Shown: piece by piece, positions 1-7,076 of the stretch | Layout: each line of letters begins with the position of its first letter | How positions within the stretch are numbered: the stretch's first letter is position 1 | NCBI GenBank assembly: GCA_039812085.1 | Contig: JBDHZU010000035.1 | Location: 1-15,603 of the forward strand | DNA length: 15,603 bases | Reading direction: 5' to 3' | DNA from: JBDHZU01 sp039812085 | Lineage (GTDB): Bacteria; Actinomycetota; Actinomycetes; S36-B12; UBA10799 | Translations under genes and position numbers: made by a program | Notes under the pieces: model-generated | The model's database searches: none | Told to the model about the DNA's origin: nothing | Seen by the model: only the letters and a program-made list of their open reading frames with translations

Positions 1-1199
1 TGATTCTGCTGGCAGAGTCCACCGCGACCGATGGCAGCCAAGGTCCAAACACCGAGACCGGGGCAGGACCGATCCAGCCGGTTGCGTTGGTCTCGATTGA
101 GCAGCAACTACGAGTCGATGCCGCTGACACCGTGCAGTACTTCCTCGACCAAGGGGTGCAGATCAAAGTCATCAGTGGGGACAACCCGGTGACTGTTGGA
201 GCAGTCGCGCAACAGGCGGGTATTCCTTTGGCAGGCGAACCTTTCGACGCGCGGGAATTACCGGAAGACGTCAATGAGCTTGCCGACGTATTGGAAACGC
301 ATGGTGTCTTCGGGCGAGTGACTCCAGTGCAGAAGCGCGCGATGGTGGGTGCCTTGCAGTCTCGGGGTCATACGGTTGCGATGACCGGTGACGGGGTCAA
401 CGACGTTTTGGCGCTGAAGGACTCCGACCTGGGAATCGCGATGGGTTCTGGGGCGGGTGCGACCCGCGCAGTTGCCCAATTGGTATTGCTCGATAGTCAG
501 TTCAGTGTGCTCCCGCAGGTTGTGGCAGAAGGTCGTCGGGTGTTGGGCAATATCGAACGCGTCAGCCAGTTGTTCCTGACGAAATCGTTCTATGCCGCCG
601 TGCTGTCGTTTATCACTGTCGTATTGACGTTGACGAATCTGTACGAGCTGGAGTTCGTGTTTCTGCCGCGCCACTTGACGGTGATCACATTCCTCACGAT
701 TGGTACTCCTGCCTTCCTGATTGCCTTGATGCCGAACAAGCAACGGTTCCGGCCAGGCTTCTTCCGACGCGTTCTACGGTTCGCAGTTCCCGCTGGCGTG
801 ATCTGCGCGTTGTCGGCGATTAGTTCGTACATGTTGGTTCTTCAGTTGGGGATGCCGCTGGAGGATGCCCGTACGAGTGCGGCGATCACTTTGTTCATCG
901 TGGCGTGGTTTGTGTTGTTCCTAGTGGCTCGTCCACTGGACCCCATCCGACTGGCGATTGTGGTGGCGATGGGTGTGGGGTTCCTACTCGTCCTGCTGAT
1001 TCCGTTCCTGTCCCACACCTTCGCTTTGTCGATCACTTTTGCCTTTAGTAAGCAAGGACTGGTCTCAGTAGGGATTGGTGTTCTCGGCGCACTGGTCCTG
1101 TTCGCCATCCGACGATTTATCGAGACTCAAGATGATCATGACGAGACCCAGCACACGTCGGCTGGTGACCCTCAACCGTCAGCAGAACTGACCGCCTAG
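1..1199 (+). CDS. ctpE: P-type cation-transporting ATPase, CtpE-like, C-terminal part
   Basis: This frame is open from base 3 and the gene begins before the window, so about 399 C-terminal residues are visible. The protein is a HAD-superfamily P-type ATPase, a membrane pump that moves cations using ATP. Visible motifs are KVISGDNPVTV (P-domain, about 165-197) and TGDGVND (384-404), which forms the Mg2+-binding hinge, followed by VLALKDSDLGIAMGSG. The aspartyl-phosphate DKTGT motif and the A-domain lie upstream of the window. After the P-domain I see about six hydrophobic segments, matching the usual M5-M10 region, then a short polar tail. The VLALK version of the hinge and the GATRAVAQ stretch resemble mycobacterial CtpE, reported as a calcium transporter. 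The CtpE assignment is from memory and the ion is inference. The next gene starts 10 nt after the stop, so they are probably cotranscribed. Confidence 0.88.
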   Translation, partial: ILLAESTATDGSQGPNTETGAGPIQPVALVSIEQQLRVDAADTVQYFLDQGVQIKVISGDNPVTVGAVAQQAGIPLAGEPFDARELPEDVNELADVLETHGVFGRVTPVQKRAMVGALQSRGHTVAMTGDGVNDVLALKDSDLGIAMGSGAGATRAVAQLVLLDSQFSVLPQVVAEGRRVLGNIERVSQLFLTKSFYAAVLSFITVVLTLTNLYELEFVFLPRHLTVITFLTIGTPAFLIALMPNKQRFRPGFFRRVLRFAVPAGVICALSAISSYMLVLQLGMPLEDARTSAAITLFIVAWFVLFLVARPLDPIRLAIVVAMGVGFLLVLLIPFLSHTFALSITFAFSKQGLVSVGIGVLGALVLFAIRRFIETQDDHDETQHTSAGDPQPSAELTA

Positions 1200-1209
1200 G
1201 CTTGGTGTC

Positions 1210-2043
1210 GTGACTATCGGGCAGGCGACGGCGACTGGTCCGTTGCGTTCTGCTCGCGCCAAGATCGCCCTATCGACCGTCTCGGTCTATCCCGAGTCCA
1301 CTGCGGCAGCCTTCGAAATTGCTGCCCGCCTCGGTTATGACGGGGTAGAAGTCATGGTCATGTCCGATGCGGTCTCGCAAGACCCGGACAAGCTGCGGCG
1401 GTTGTCGGATACCTACGGGGTTCCGATCCTTGCCGTACACGCGCCCTGCCTACTCATCACACAGCGCGTGTGGGGAACGGATCCGTGGGCCAAATTGGTT
1501 CGTGCGCGGGAGGCTGCAGAGCTGTTCGGGGCGGAGACGGTCGTTATCCATCCGCCTTTCCGTTGGCAGCGCGAATATGCCCGCGACTTTGTCCGGGGTA
1601 TTCATCGGATGGCGCAAGACACGGACATTCGGTTTGCCGTAGAAAACATGTACCCCTGGCGGGCGGCTAGTCGAGAACTTGCTGCCTACTCTCCCGGGTG
1701 GGATATCCGCGATGAGGACTACGTGGACACCACGCTGGATCTATCCCACACAGCAGTCTCCGGAACCGATGCTCTGCAGATGGCCAAAGACCTCGGCAGT
1801 GCCCTCGCCCACGTCCACCTGGCCGATGGGTCGGGCAGTGCGAAGGACGAGCACCTGATCCCGGGTAGAGGCACGCAGGCATGCGGGCCGGTGCTGGAGC
1901 ACCTCGCGCAGACGGACTTTGGCGGGATTGTGGTGGTGGAAGTGTCCACTCGCCGAGCGGCTAACCGAGCCGAACGGGAAGCCGATCTGGCGGAGGCTTT
2001 GGCATTCGCCAAGCTGCATCTGGTGGTCAACAGCACAGCGTGA
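1210..2043 (+). CDS. Sugar phosphate isomerase/epimerase family protein (xylose isomerase-like TIM barrel)
   Basis: This 277-residue protein has the AP endonuclease 2/xylose isomerase-like TIM-barrel pattern (PF01261 type). Candidate metal ligands are spread as expected along the barrel: H77 (AVHAP), H114 (VIHPP), E145 (AVENMYPWR), D177 and H180 (LDLSH), H201/H203 (HVHLADG), H215 (DEHLIPGRG) and E244 (VVEVS). The DxSH, HxHLxD and HxxPGxG motifs are typical of the family, so a divalent-metal sugar isomerase or epimerase activity is likely. The substrate cannot be read from the sequence. The chosen GTG at 1210 lies 10 nt after the ATPase stop. An uncharacterised protein of this family sits near proC in Mycobacterium (Rv0498, from memory), so the location fits conserved synteny. 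A DNA-repair endonuclease IV role is less likely given the LSH/HLAD signature and context. Confidence 0.85.
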   Translation: MTIGQATATGPLRSARAKIALSTVSVYPESTAAAFEIAARLGYDGVEVMVMSDAVSQDPDKLRRLSDTYGVPILAVHAPCLLITQRVWGTDPWAKLVRAREAAELFGAETVVIHPPFRWQREYARDFVRGIHRMAQDTDIRFAVENMYPWRAASRELAAYSPGWDIRDEDYVDTTLDLSHTAVSGTDALQMAKDLGSALAHVHLADGSGSAKDEHLIPGRGTQACGPVLEHLAQTDFGGIVVVEVSTRRAANRAEREADLAEALAFAKLHLVVNSTA

Positions 2044-2117
2044 AGCTGATCTGGCTGGGCGAACCAGGCGAGTCGATGTCTGCGGTCAGTACCTCACGGG
2101 TGGCAGAGTGAACCGTT

Positions 2118-2789
2118 GTGGGAACCGATGATGTGCGCGATGCCGTACTGGATGCCGCTCGGGCTGCATTTCACGCCCGTGGTTATGCCCGCACGTCGGT
2201 GAAGGCCGTTGCCGCTGCTGCTGGTGTTGCTCCAGAGGTTGTGGGCCGTTACTACCAATCCAAAGAGAGCCTGTTCGCTGCTGCGATGAAGCTGCCGTTC
2301 GATCCGAGCGCGGCAGTTCCTGCGCTGGTTGCTCCTGGACTAGAGGGCATGGGCGAACACATCACGCGTGTTGCCTTGGAAACGTTCAAGGATCAACAAA
2401 CTCGCGAAGACCTCGTCGCCTTGGCTCGGGCAGGCGCCTCGACAGGCAAAGCCGTTGCTGGCATTAAGGGCGTCGTTGAGGAAGGCATCGTCGACCGTTT
2501 GGCCGGAGTAATCGGGGTTCCCGATGCTCGCCTGCGGGCAAATCTCATCACCAGTTATCTGCTGGGTGTGGCGGTCAACCGATACGTGGTTCGACTCGAT
2601 CCGATTGCCTCGATGAACGAGGAAGACGTGGTCCGCTTGGTCGCACCGACCATTCAGGACTGGCTCACCCCGACCACACCATTGCCGGGAGGTCGTCTCT
2701 ACGCCGACCGAGACGAGAACGGCAAGGCCCGTAAGCGCACCCCCAATGAGTTCGAAACCTTCAACGATTGGTCCCGTAACAGCGGCTGA
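2118..2789 (+). CDS. TetR/AcrR-family transcriptional regulator
   Basis: The 223-residue protein has a TetR-type N-terminal DNA-binding domain: helix 1 DAVLDAARAAFHARGYA, then the helix-turn-helix TSVKAVAAAAGVAPEVVGRYY and SKESLFAAAM (about residues 10-57). The C-terminal part is helical and resembles the TetR_C_16 ligand-binding and dimerisation domain (YLLGVAVNRYVVRLDPIASM). It is probably a dimeric repressor released by a small ligand; the ligand is unknown. The GTG start at 2118 was chosen because the homology begins a few residues later; its ribosome binding site is weak. The gene follows the isomerase-like gene by 74 nt and precedes proline dehydrogenase by 136 nt. A dyad just after its stop (2797-2820) could be its operator or its terminator. 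The very C-terminus (after about residue 195) is polar and probably disordered. Confidence 0.87.
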   Translation: MGTDDVRDAVLDAARAAFHARGYARTSVKAVAAAAGVAPEVVGRYYQSKESLFAAAMKLPFDPSAAVPALVAPGLEGMGEHITRVALETFKDQQTREDLVALARAGASTGKAVAGIKGVVEEGIVDRLAGVIGVPDARLRANLITSYLLGVAVNRYVVRLDPIASMNEEDVVRLVAPTIQDWLTPTTPLPGGRLYADRDENGKARKRTPNEFETFNDWSRNSG

Positions 2790-2796
2790 CCGTTCG

Positions 2797-2820
2797 TATT
2801 GGTGTGATGTCTCACCAGTA
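2797..2820. promoter_or_regulatory. 24-bp imperfect dyad, possible TetR operator or tetR terminator
   Basis: Nine of the twelve symmetric positions pair, with core GGTGTGATGTCTCACC at 2801-2816. It begins 7 bp after the TetR stop and lies about 105 bp upstream of the proline dehydrogenase start. Length and symmetry fit a TetR-family operator. As RNA it could also form a short stem with an 8-nt loop, but no T-run follows, which argues mildly for an operator. This is sequence symmetry only. Confidence 0.35.
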
Positions 2821-2892
2821 TGCGAGCAAATAAGTGAGCTATCAGGCATGACGTTTGGCTGCCCCGATAGCGTGGGTAAGCCTCAGAGGTCG

Positions 2893-2911
2893 GTGTGAAG
2901 ATTCGTGTGAA
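2893..2911. repeat. Direct repeat GTGTGAA x2 upstream of proline dehydrogenase
   Basis: GTGTGAA occurs at 2893-2899 and again at 2905-2911, a 12-bp period, immediately before the ribosome binding site (GGAG, 2914-2917) of the proline dehydrogenase gene. GGTGTGA also occurs in the dyad at 2801-2807, so these may be half-sites for the same regulator. This is a pattern observation only. Confidence 0.3.
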
Positions 2912-2925
2912 ATGGAGCGCGCACC

Positions 2926-3861
2926 ATGGTTGTTCGAGAAACCCTAGAGACTCTTGCAAAGAGCCCCGGACTCAAGACTGCGGCATCGTCGAACCCGGTA
3001 GGACGACGTGTCATCTCTCACTTCGTCGCTGGAGAAGAAGCCGCATCTGCGATCTCAGTTACTTCTGACTTGGCCTCACAAGGCACCTACGCCACCCTCG
3101 ACCGTTTGGGTCCAGAGGGCGCAATCACGATTGACGATGCAGCTACGACCACCCTCGCGCTGCTGGATGTCTTGGCGCAGATGGAGGCAGCTGATGTTGC
3201 CGACCGTGCGGACATCACCTTGCGGTTGAGTGACGTTGGTTTGGACCTTCCCGGCGACGGGATCGACATCGCCACCCAGAACGCACTGCGGATTGCCCAG
3301 GAGGCTGATCGCGTGGGTTCGATGATCACGCTCGATCAGGGAGACCACGAAACGATTGACGACACTCTGACGGTGTTCCGCGCCCTGCATAAGCAGTTCC
3401 CGCAGACCGGGGTGACGGTTGCTGCCCAGTACCGCCGTACTGAAGCTGACCTGAAGGAACTGGTTGGCCCCGATGTTCGTATTCGACTGGTCAAGGGCGG
3501 ATTTGCTGAAGATGGCGAACACACTTGGCCGACAGAGAAGGACACAGACCTGGCGTTTGTCCGCTGCCTGAAGTTGCTTATGCGTTCGGAGGCGTACCCG
3601 ATGGTGGGCACGCACGACCCTCGCTTAATTGAGATCACGGGTGCAGTTGCGATTAGGGCTGACCGCAAGCCATCGTCGTTCGAGTACCAGATGTTCTATG
3701 GCGTGCGTCTGGATGAACAACGTCGGTTGGCTAGCCGTGGAGACCGGGTTCGCGTGCGGGTTCCCTTCGGCCCTGAGTGGTACCCATTCTTTGCGCGACG
3801 CTTAGCTGAACGCCCCCAGAACGTGGGCTTGTTCGTCAAAGCGCTTGCTGCGCGCGACTGA
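2926..3861 (+). CDS. Proline dehydrogenase, monofunctional (PRODH/PutB type)
   Basis: FAD-dependent oxidation of L-proline to delta-1-pyrroline-5-carboxylate (P5C), passing electrons to the quinone pool. At 311 residues it has the size of monofunctional PRODH rather than bifunctional PutA. Family motifs appear in order: VAAQYRRT (165-172), RLVKGGF (187-193), VGTHDP (227-232), FEYQMFYGVR (252-261) and VPFGPEWYPFFARRLAERP (279-297). The paired arginines R291/R292 correspond to those that bind the substrate carboxylate. The ATG at 2926 has GGAG 8 nt upstream. No P5C dehydrogenase partner is in the window; instead proC, the enzyme for the reverse direction, starts 39 nt downstream, probably in the same transcript. 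The upstream TetR gene and repeats suggest local control, but that link is inference. Confidence 0.93.
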   Translation: MVVRETLETLAKSPGLKTAASSNPVGRRVISHFVAGEEAASAISVTSDLASQGTYATLDRLGPEGAITIDDAATTTLALLDVLAQMEAADVADRADITLRLSDVGLDLPGDGIDIATQNALRIAQEADRVGSMITLDQGDHETIDDTLTVFRALHKQFPQTGVTVAAQYRRTEADLKELVGPDVRIRLVKGGFAEDGEHTWPTEKDTDLAFVRCLKLLMRSEAYPMVGTHDPRLIEITGAVAIRADRKPSSFEYQMFYGVRLDEQRRLASRGDRVRVRVPFGPEWYPFFARRLAERPQNVGLFVKALAARD

Positions 3862-3900
3862 CACGAGCGAGAAAGCCGCCCGTTACGGCATTCTGGCTGC

Positions 3901-4710
3901 ATGACACACGCAGGAACAACGGCGATCTTTGGTGCCGGGCTGATGGGCGAGGCATTGCTTGCCGGACTATTGGCGTCTGGCCAGTCCGCCAGCGACATCG
4001 TCATCGTGGAGAAGTCGCAAGAGCGCGCCCAGCACATTCGAGACAAGCATGGTGTCGAGTCGGTTTCTGCTGATCAGGCCGCCCAGCAAGCGAGCACGTT
4101 GTTCATTGTGGTCAAACCGCAGTATGTCGTTGATGTCCTGACTGAGATTGCCGACAGTGTTCGTGAGGATGCGTTGGTGATTTCGTTGGCAACTGGGGTC
4201 ACGATCGAGACTCTCGAGTCCTACCTGCCATCCGGCGCGGCTGTGGCCCGAGTCATGCCCAATACCCCGTCCCTGGTGGGGGAGGGAATGTCCGCGATCT
4301 CACCTGGCACGAACTGTTCGGTCGACGACGTACAGCGAGCTGAAGACCTCATGGGCGCACTGGGCAAAGTGGTATCTGTTGACGAAGGGCTGCAGAACGC
4401 GGTCACCGCTGTCTCCGGTTCCGGACCTGCCTATGTCTTCTACGTAGCCGAAGCCATGATCGAAGCTGGCGTGCAGTTGGGTTTACCTCGTGCCACAGCC
4501 AATGAACTTACGATCCAGACGTTGGTGGGATCGGCAGCCATGCTGCAGCAAACCGGTGAGCACCCCAGCGTGCTGCGTGAGCAAGTCACGTCGCCGGGAG
4601 GAACCACAGCGGCTGCCTTGCGCGAGTTGGATTCCCATGGGGTACGAGCAGCGTTCTCCACGGCCATGCGGGCTGCTCGGGATCGATCCGTCGAACTCGC
4701 TGGTGACTAA
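3901..4710 (+). CDS. proC: Pyrroline-5-carboxylate reductase
   Basis: NAD(P)H-dependent reduction of P5C to L-proline, the last step of proline synthesis, in the cytoplasm. The 269-residue length is normal for ProC. The N-terminal Rossmann dinucleotide site is GAGLMGEAL (11-19), followed by VKPQ (71-74), MPNTPSLVGEGMSAISPG (119-136), SGSGPAYVFY (172-181) and the C-terminal signature LREQVTSPGGTTAAAL (225-240). The ATG at 3901 lacks a strong ribosome binding site; it fits the homology exactly. The gene follows proline dehydrogenase by 39 nt. Its TAA stop (4708-4710) overlaps the TAG stop of the opposite-strand gene, so the two genes converge with a 4-bp overlap and no room for a separate terminator. 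Confidence 0.96.
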   Translation: MTHAGTTAIFGAGLMGEALLAGLLASGQSASDIVIVEKSQERAQHIRDKHGVESVSADQAAQQASTLFIVVKPQYVVDVLTEIADSVREDALVISLATGVTIETLESYLPSGAAVARVMPNTPSLVGEGMSAISPGTNCSVDDVQRAEDLMGALGKVVSVDEGLQNAVTAVSGSGPAYVFYVAEAMIEAGVQLGLPRATANELTIQTLVGSAAMLQQTGEHPSVLREQVTSPGGTTAAALRELDSHGVRAAFSTAMRAARDRSVELAGD

Positions 4711-5459
4711 GCGTCTAGCTGTTGGTAGTCAGACTCGTTGGTGATTGGGTCGAATCCGTCATCGGTGAGTCGTCGTGACCAGTACCGCCAGTAGCGAGCA
4801 TCGGAACGAGTCGAATCGTTAGCGAGGTCATTGATGGTCTGTTGCAGCTCAGCCGTGTGATGGTCGGCTAGTAAGCCGTCCAACCCATCCCGTTGGAAGC
4901 GCTGTGCATCGAGGTCACCAAGGCTGGCCACCAACGTGTCGGTGAGCGAACAGTCCAAGGCGTCCAGTCCCGCTAGTTCCACTGCTGCCGCGAATCGGAA
5001 GTCCGTGCTGGATGACTCAGCCTGAATCGTGCGCAATGTGTCCAGTGCGCCGTCGTCACCAATGCGAGCTCGTTCGGCGAGGCGCTGCAGTCCCGCACGA
5101 GGTTGCTGCCAGTCATCGAAGGTCGCTGGATCAGTGCCGGAACGCAAGGCATCGACAGTCGACGTTCCCGTCACGGTTGGCCACGGGGGCATCAACTGTC
5201 CGATCGAACCCAGTTCCACATCGAGTAATCGAGCGAGTCGATGTTGGGCTTTGCTACGGGCATGGTCATCAAGTTCTTCGAACGCCTTGTCAATCAATGG
5301 CAAGACCAGGAATGCGTCTTGTCCGTTATCGGTGAGCGACAAATGCGGATGGGCCTGTTGCGCGAGTACCAACAATTCACGAGTATCCCTGCGCTGCAAG
5401 GCTGCGGTGAATTGCTCCGACCGCTGGTCAGAGTCGTGGATGGTGTCGTCGCCGAGCAT
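4707..5459 (-). CDS. Hypothetical helical protein, family not recognised
   Basis: I do not recognise this 250-residue protein. It looks like a true gene: the residue composition is balanced, unlike the Ser/Arg-rich frames on the other strand, and it fills the space between proC and acuC. It is rich in Leu, Ala, Asp and Thr, looks almost entirely alpha-helical, and has no signal peptide, membrane segment or cysteine pair. Segments such as GLQRLAERARIGDDGALDTL and FRFAAAVELAGLDAL suggest a HEAT-like helical repeat, but this is a guess. The C-terminus carries an aromatic YWRYWSRRL stretch. The frame stays open upstream of ATG 5459, but only through sequence antisense to the conserved acuC N-terminus, so I chose the ATG at 5459; a GGAG lies just 2 nt before it, which is closer than usual. 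It is divergent from acuC and converges on proC with overlapping stops. Confidence 0.72.
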   Translation of the reverse strand: MLGDDTIHDSDQRSEQFTAALQRRDTRELLVLAQQAHPHLSLTDNGQDAFLVLPLIDKAFEELDDHARSKAQHRLARLLDVELGSIGQLMPPWPTVTGTSTVDALRSGTDPATFDDWQQPRAGLQRLAERARIGDDGALDTLRTIQAESSSTDFRFAAAVELAGLDALDCSLTDTLVASLGDLDAQRFQRDGLDGLLADHHTAELQQTINDLANDSTRSDARYWRYWSRRLTDDGFDPITNESDYQQLDA

Positions 5460-5481
5460 GTCTCCATCGTTCCACGACGCG

Positions 5482-5528
5482 CGTTTGAGTCGTTTGACAG
5501 TCGTGAGATGCCCGTTGAGGTATAGCGT
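5482..5528 (+). promoter_or_regulatory. Possible acuC promoter with CGTTTGA direct repeats
   Basis: The 78-bp divergent spacer contains CGTTTGA at 5482-5488 and again at 5491-5497 (9-bp period). The second copy overlaps a perfect -35 consensus TTGACA (5494-5499). A TANNNT-type -10, TAGCGT, lies at 5523-5528, which would put transcription start about 3 nt before the GTG at 5538. The 23-bp spacer between these boxes is longer than usual, so pairing of the two boxes is uncertain. Confidence 0.3.
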
Positions 5529-5537
5529 TGGCGAATC

Positions 5538-6734
5538 GTGAGCAGCGCAATGACGTACATCTGGGACGACCGTCTCCGGCAGTACGATTTCGGTCCAGGT
5601 CATCCGTTGTCTCCCATTCGAAATCTGCTTGCCCACAAGCTGGTCGAGAGTTTTGGACTGTTGGACGCCGATCACGTCACGGTCCGCGGAGAGATCGAGC
5701 CGGTGACTGATGAGGACTTACTACGGGCTCATCGACAGGACTTCATCGACAGCGTGAAGTTGGCTTCTGAACATCCCGGCTATTTGGATTTGGCGCGCGG
5801 ACTTGGCACTGAAGATGTGCCGGTGTTTGCCGACATGCACACTGCCTCGGCGCGGATCTGCGGAGCGACGCTGGCTGCTGCTCAAGCTGTGCATTCTGGT
5901 GATGCCGTGCATGCGGTCAATCTGTCGGGTGGGCTGCACCACGCAAAGTCCGGGCAGGCATCGGGTTTCTGCGTCTACAACGACATCGCGGTGGGAATTC
6001 ACTACCTGCTCGACCAAGGGGTGGATCGAGTCGTCTACATCGATGTCGATGTTCATCACGGCGACGGGGTCGAAGAAATCTTCTGGAACGACCCACGAGT
6101 GATGACCATCTCGCTGCACGAATCCGGCAAGACCTTGTTCCCCCAAAGCGGCTGGCCGGAGGAGGTAGGCGGTGAGTTCGCTAAGGGTTCAGCAGTCAAC
6201 GTGGCACTTCCTGCCGGGATTGGAAACGATCAGTGGTTGCGCGCATTCGATGGTGTGGTCCCTGATCTGGTGACTCGCTTCCGTCCCGATGTCATTGTCA
6301 GTCAGCAAGGCTGCGATACCCATCGCAACGATCCACTGGCGCATCTGCGGCTGACCATGGAAGGCCAACGAGAGTCCTACCAACGGATCCACCGTTTGGC
6401 GCACGACTTATGCGAAGGCCGTTGGATCGCAGTGGGCGGCGGCGGCTACGACTGGCTAGATGCGGTTCCTCGGGCATGGACCCACCTGACAGCGATTGCG
6501 GCCGACGCGCCAATCGAATGCGATGAACCTGTGCCTGAGTCATACCGACGAGTGGTGCACGAGGCATTCGGCGGCGTGGACTGTCCAACGTCGATGGGGG
6601 ATGGCGCAAAGTTGTCGCCATTGCCCTGGGGAACGGGATTTGACCCGGTCTCACGGTTGGACGACTCCATTGCTCGCACGCGTGATGCGGTGTTCGGCTT
6701 CCATGAGCTGGATCCTGGGTCACCGTTCTTCTAA
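5538..6734 (+). CDS. acuC: AcuC-type zinc-dependent deacetylase (class I histone deacetylase family)
   Basis: Zn2+ hydrolase of the histone deacetylase superfamily. Bacterial AcuC removes acetyl groups from lysines, classically reactivating acetyl-CoA synthetase. The 398-residue protein holds all active-site elements: the YDFGPGHP N-terminus (16-23), tandem His134-His135 (GLHHA), zinc ligands D171 and H173 (DVDVHHGDG), the third ligand D260 (GCDTHRNDPL), and transition-state tyrosine Y304 in GGGGYDW. The C-terminus ends cleanly at GSPFF. The start could be GTG 5538 or ATG 5550 (MTYIWDD); neither has a good ribosome binding site, and GTG fits a nearly leaderless transcript. The gene is divergent from the unrecognised gene and lies upstream of the bS22 cluster. 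No acetyltransferase partner of AcuA type is adjacent. A polyamine or acetoin-related deacetylase is a weaker alternative. Confidence 0.93.
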   Translation: MSSAMTYIWDDRLRQYDFGPGHPLSPIRNLLAHKLVESFGLLDADHVTVRGEIEPVTDEDLLRAHRQDFIDSVKLASEHPGYLDLARGLGTEDVPVFADMHTASARICGATLAAAQAVHSGDAVHAVNLSGGLHHAKSGQASGFCVYNDIAVGIHYLLDQGVDRVVYIDVDVHHGDGVEEIFWNDPRVMTISLHESGKTLFPQSGWPEEVGGEFAKGSAVNVALPAGIGNDQWLRAFDGVVPDLVTRFRPDVIVSQQGCDTHRNDPLAHLRLTMEGQRESYQRIHRLAHDLCEGRWIAVGGGGYDWLDAVPRAWTHLTAIAADAPIECDEPVPESYRRVVHEAFGGVDCPTSMGDGAKLSPLPWGTGFDPVSRLDDSIARTRDAVFGFHELDPGSPFF

Positions 6735-6786
6735 GCCGCAGCGGTCATCTTTGACCCACGGCGAACCTGTCAACCCGGCGACCGCG

Positions 6787-6792
6787 TACCCT
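6787..6792 (+). promoter_or_regulatory. Possible -10 element for the bS22 transcript
   Basis: TACCCT matches the actinobacterial TANNNT -10 pattern and would give a leader of roughly 75 nt before the bS22 start. No good -35 box lies at the right distance (TTGACC at 6751-6756 is too far). The 139-bp gap after acuC makes a separate promoter likely, but this exact site is a weak call. Confidence 0.28.
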
Positions 6793-6873
6793 TGCGGGAA
6801 GTGAAAGCGGCCCAGGTGCCGCGTTCGGTCGTTGACCGTCACGGCTGCACAGAAATCGTTGAGAGGATCGTTC

Positions 6874-6972
6874 GTGGGTTCCGTCGTCAAGAAGCGCCGC
6901 AAGCGGATGGCAAAGAAGAAGCATCGCAAGCTGCTGCGCAAGACCCGAGTTCAGCGCCGCAACAAGAAGTAG
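6874..6972 (+). CDS. bS22-type small ribosomal protein (AURKAIP1/COX24 domain), 32 aa
   Basis: A 32-codon gene: GTG at 6874, TAG at 6970-6972. The product begins MGSVVKKRRKRMAKKKHRKL and ends RRNKK; about two thirds of its residues are Lys or Arg. This KKRRKRMxKKKHRKLLRKTR pattern is the AURKAIP1/COX24 C-terminal domain, found in mitochondrial ribosomal protein mS38 and in the small actinobacterial ribosomal protein named bS22 in mycobacteria, which binds 16S rRNA near the decoding region. A clear ribosome binding site GAGAGGA (6861-6867) lies 6 nt upstream. In mycobacteria the same small gene sits between proC and the epimerase-like gene, usually after a small helix-turn-helix gene; that gene is not seen here. 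Tandem hairpins follow the stop. The size is easily missed by gene callers. Confidence 0.92.
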   Translation: MGSVVKKRRKRMAKKKHRKLLRKTRVQRRNKK

Positions 6973-6978
6973 TTCCTC

Positions 6979-7023
6979 GCGCTGTCGCTCGACCGACAGT
7001 GCAAGCCGTGCGCTTCACGCACG
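6979..7023 (+). terminator. Tandem hairpins after bS22, terminator or attenuator
   Basis: Seven nt after the bS22 stop, GCGCTGTCG (6979-6987) pairs with CGACAGTGC (6994-7002), a 9-bp stem with one G-U pair and a 6-nt loop. Directly after it CGTGCG (7007-7012) pairs perfectly with CGCACG (7018-7023) around a 5-nt loop. Neither has a T-run. They may partly stop transcription or protect the 3' end of the short bS22 message, making the downstream epimerase less expressed. Confidence 0.45.
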
Positions 7024-7076
7024 TTCACGTCCGAGTCAGACCGGCTGTCGGCCCGCCCGGCAGGTAGGGGGTAGCG

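Noticed and set aside
258..743. 161-codon minus-strand frame inside the P-type ATPase
   Set aside because: Antisense to conserved P-domain and membrane segments; His/Arg/Gln-rich shadow.
3076..3615. 179-codon minus-strand frame inside proline dehydrogenase
   Set aside because: Fully antisense to a well-conserved catalytic gene; the translation has no recognisable motif.
5029..5541. 170-codon plus-strand frame opposite the unrecognised minus-strand gene
   Set aside because: Its product is unusually rich in Ser, Arg and Cys; the minus-strand frame has the composition of a real soluble protein.
5460..5675. N-terminal extension of the unrecognised minus-strand gene
   Set aside because: It would overlap the conserved acuC N-terminus; no ribosome binding site supports the upstream starts.
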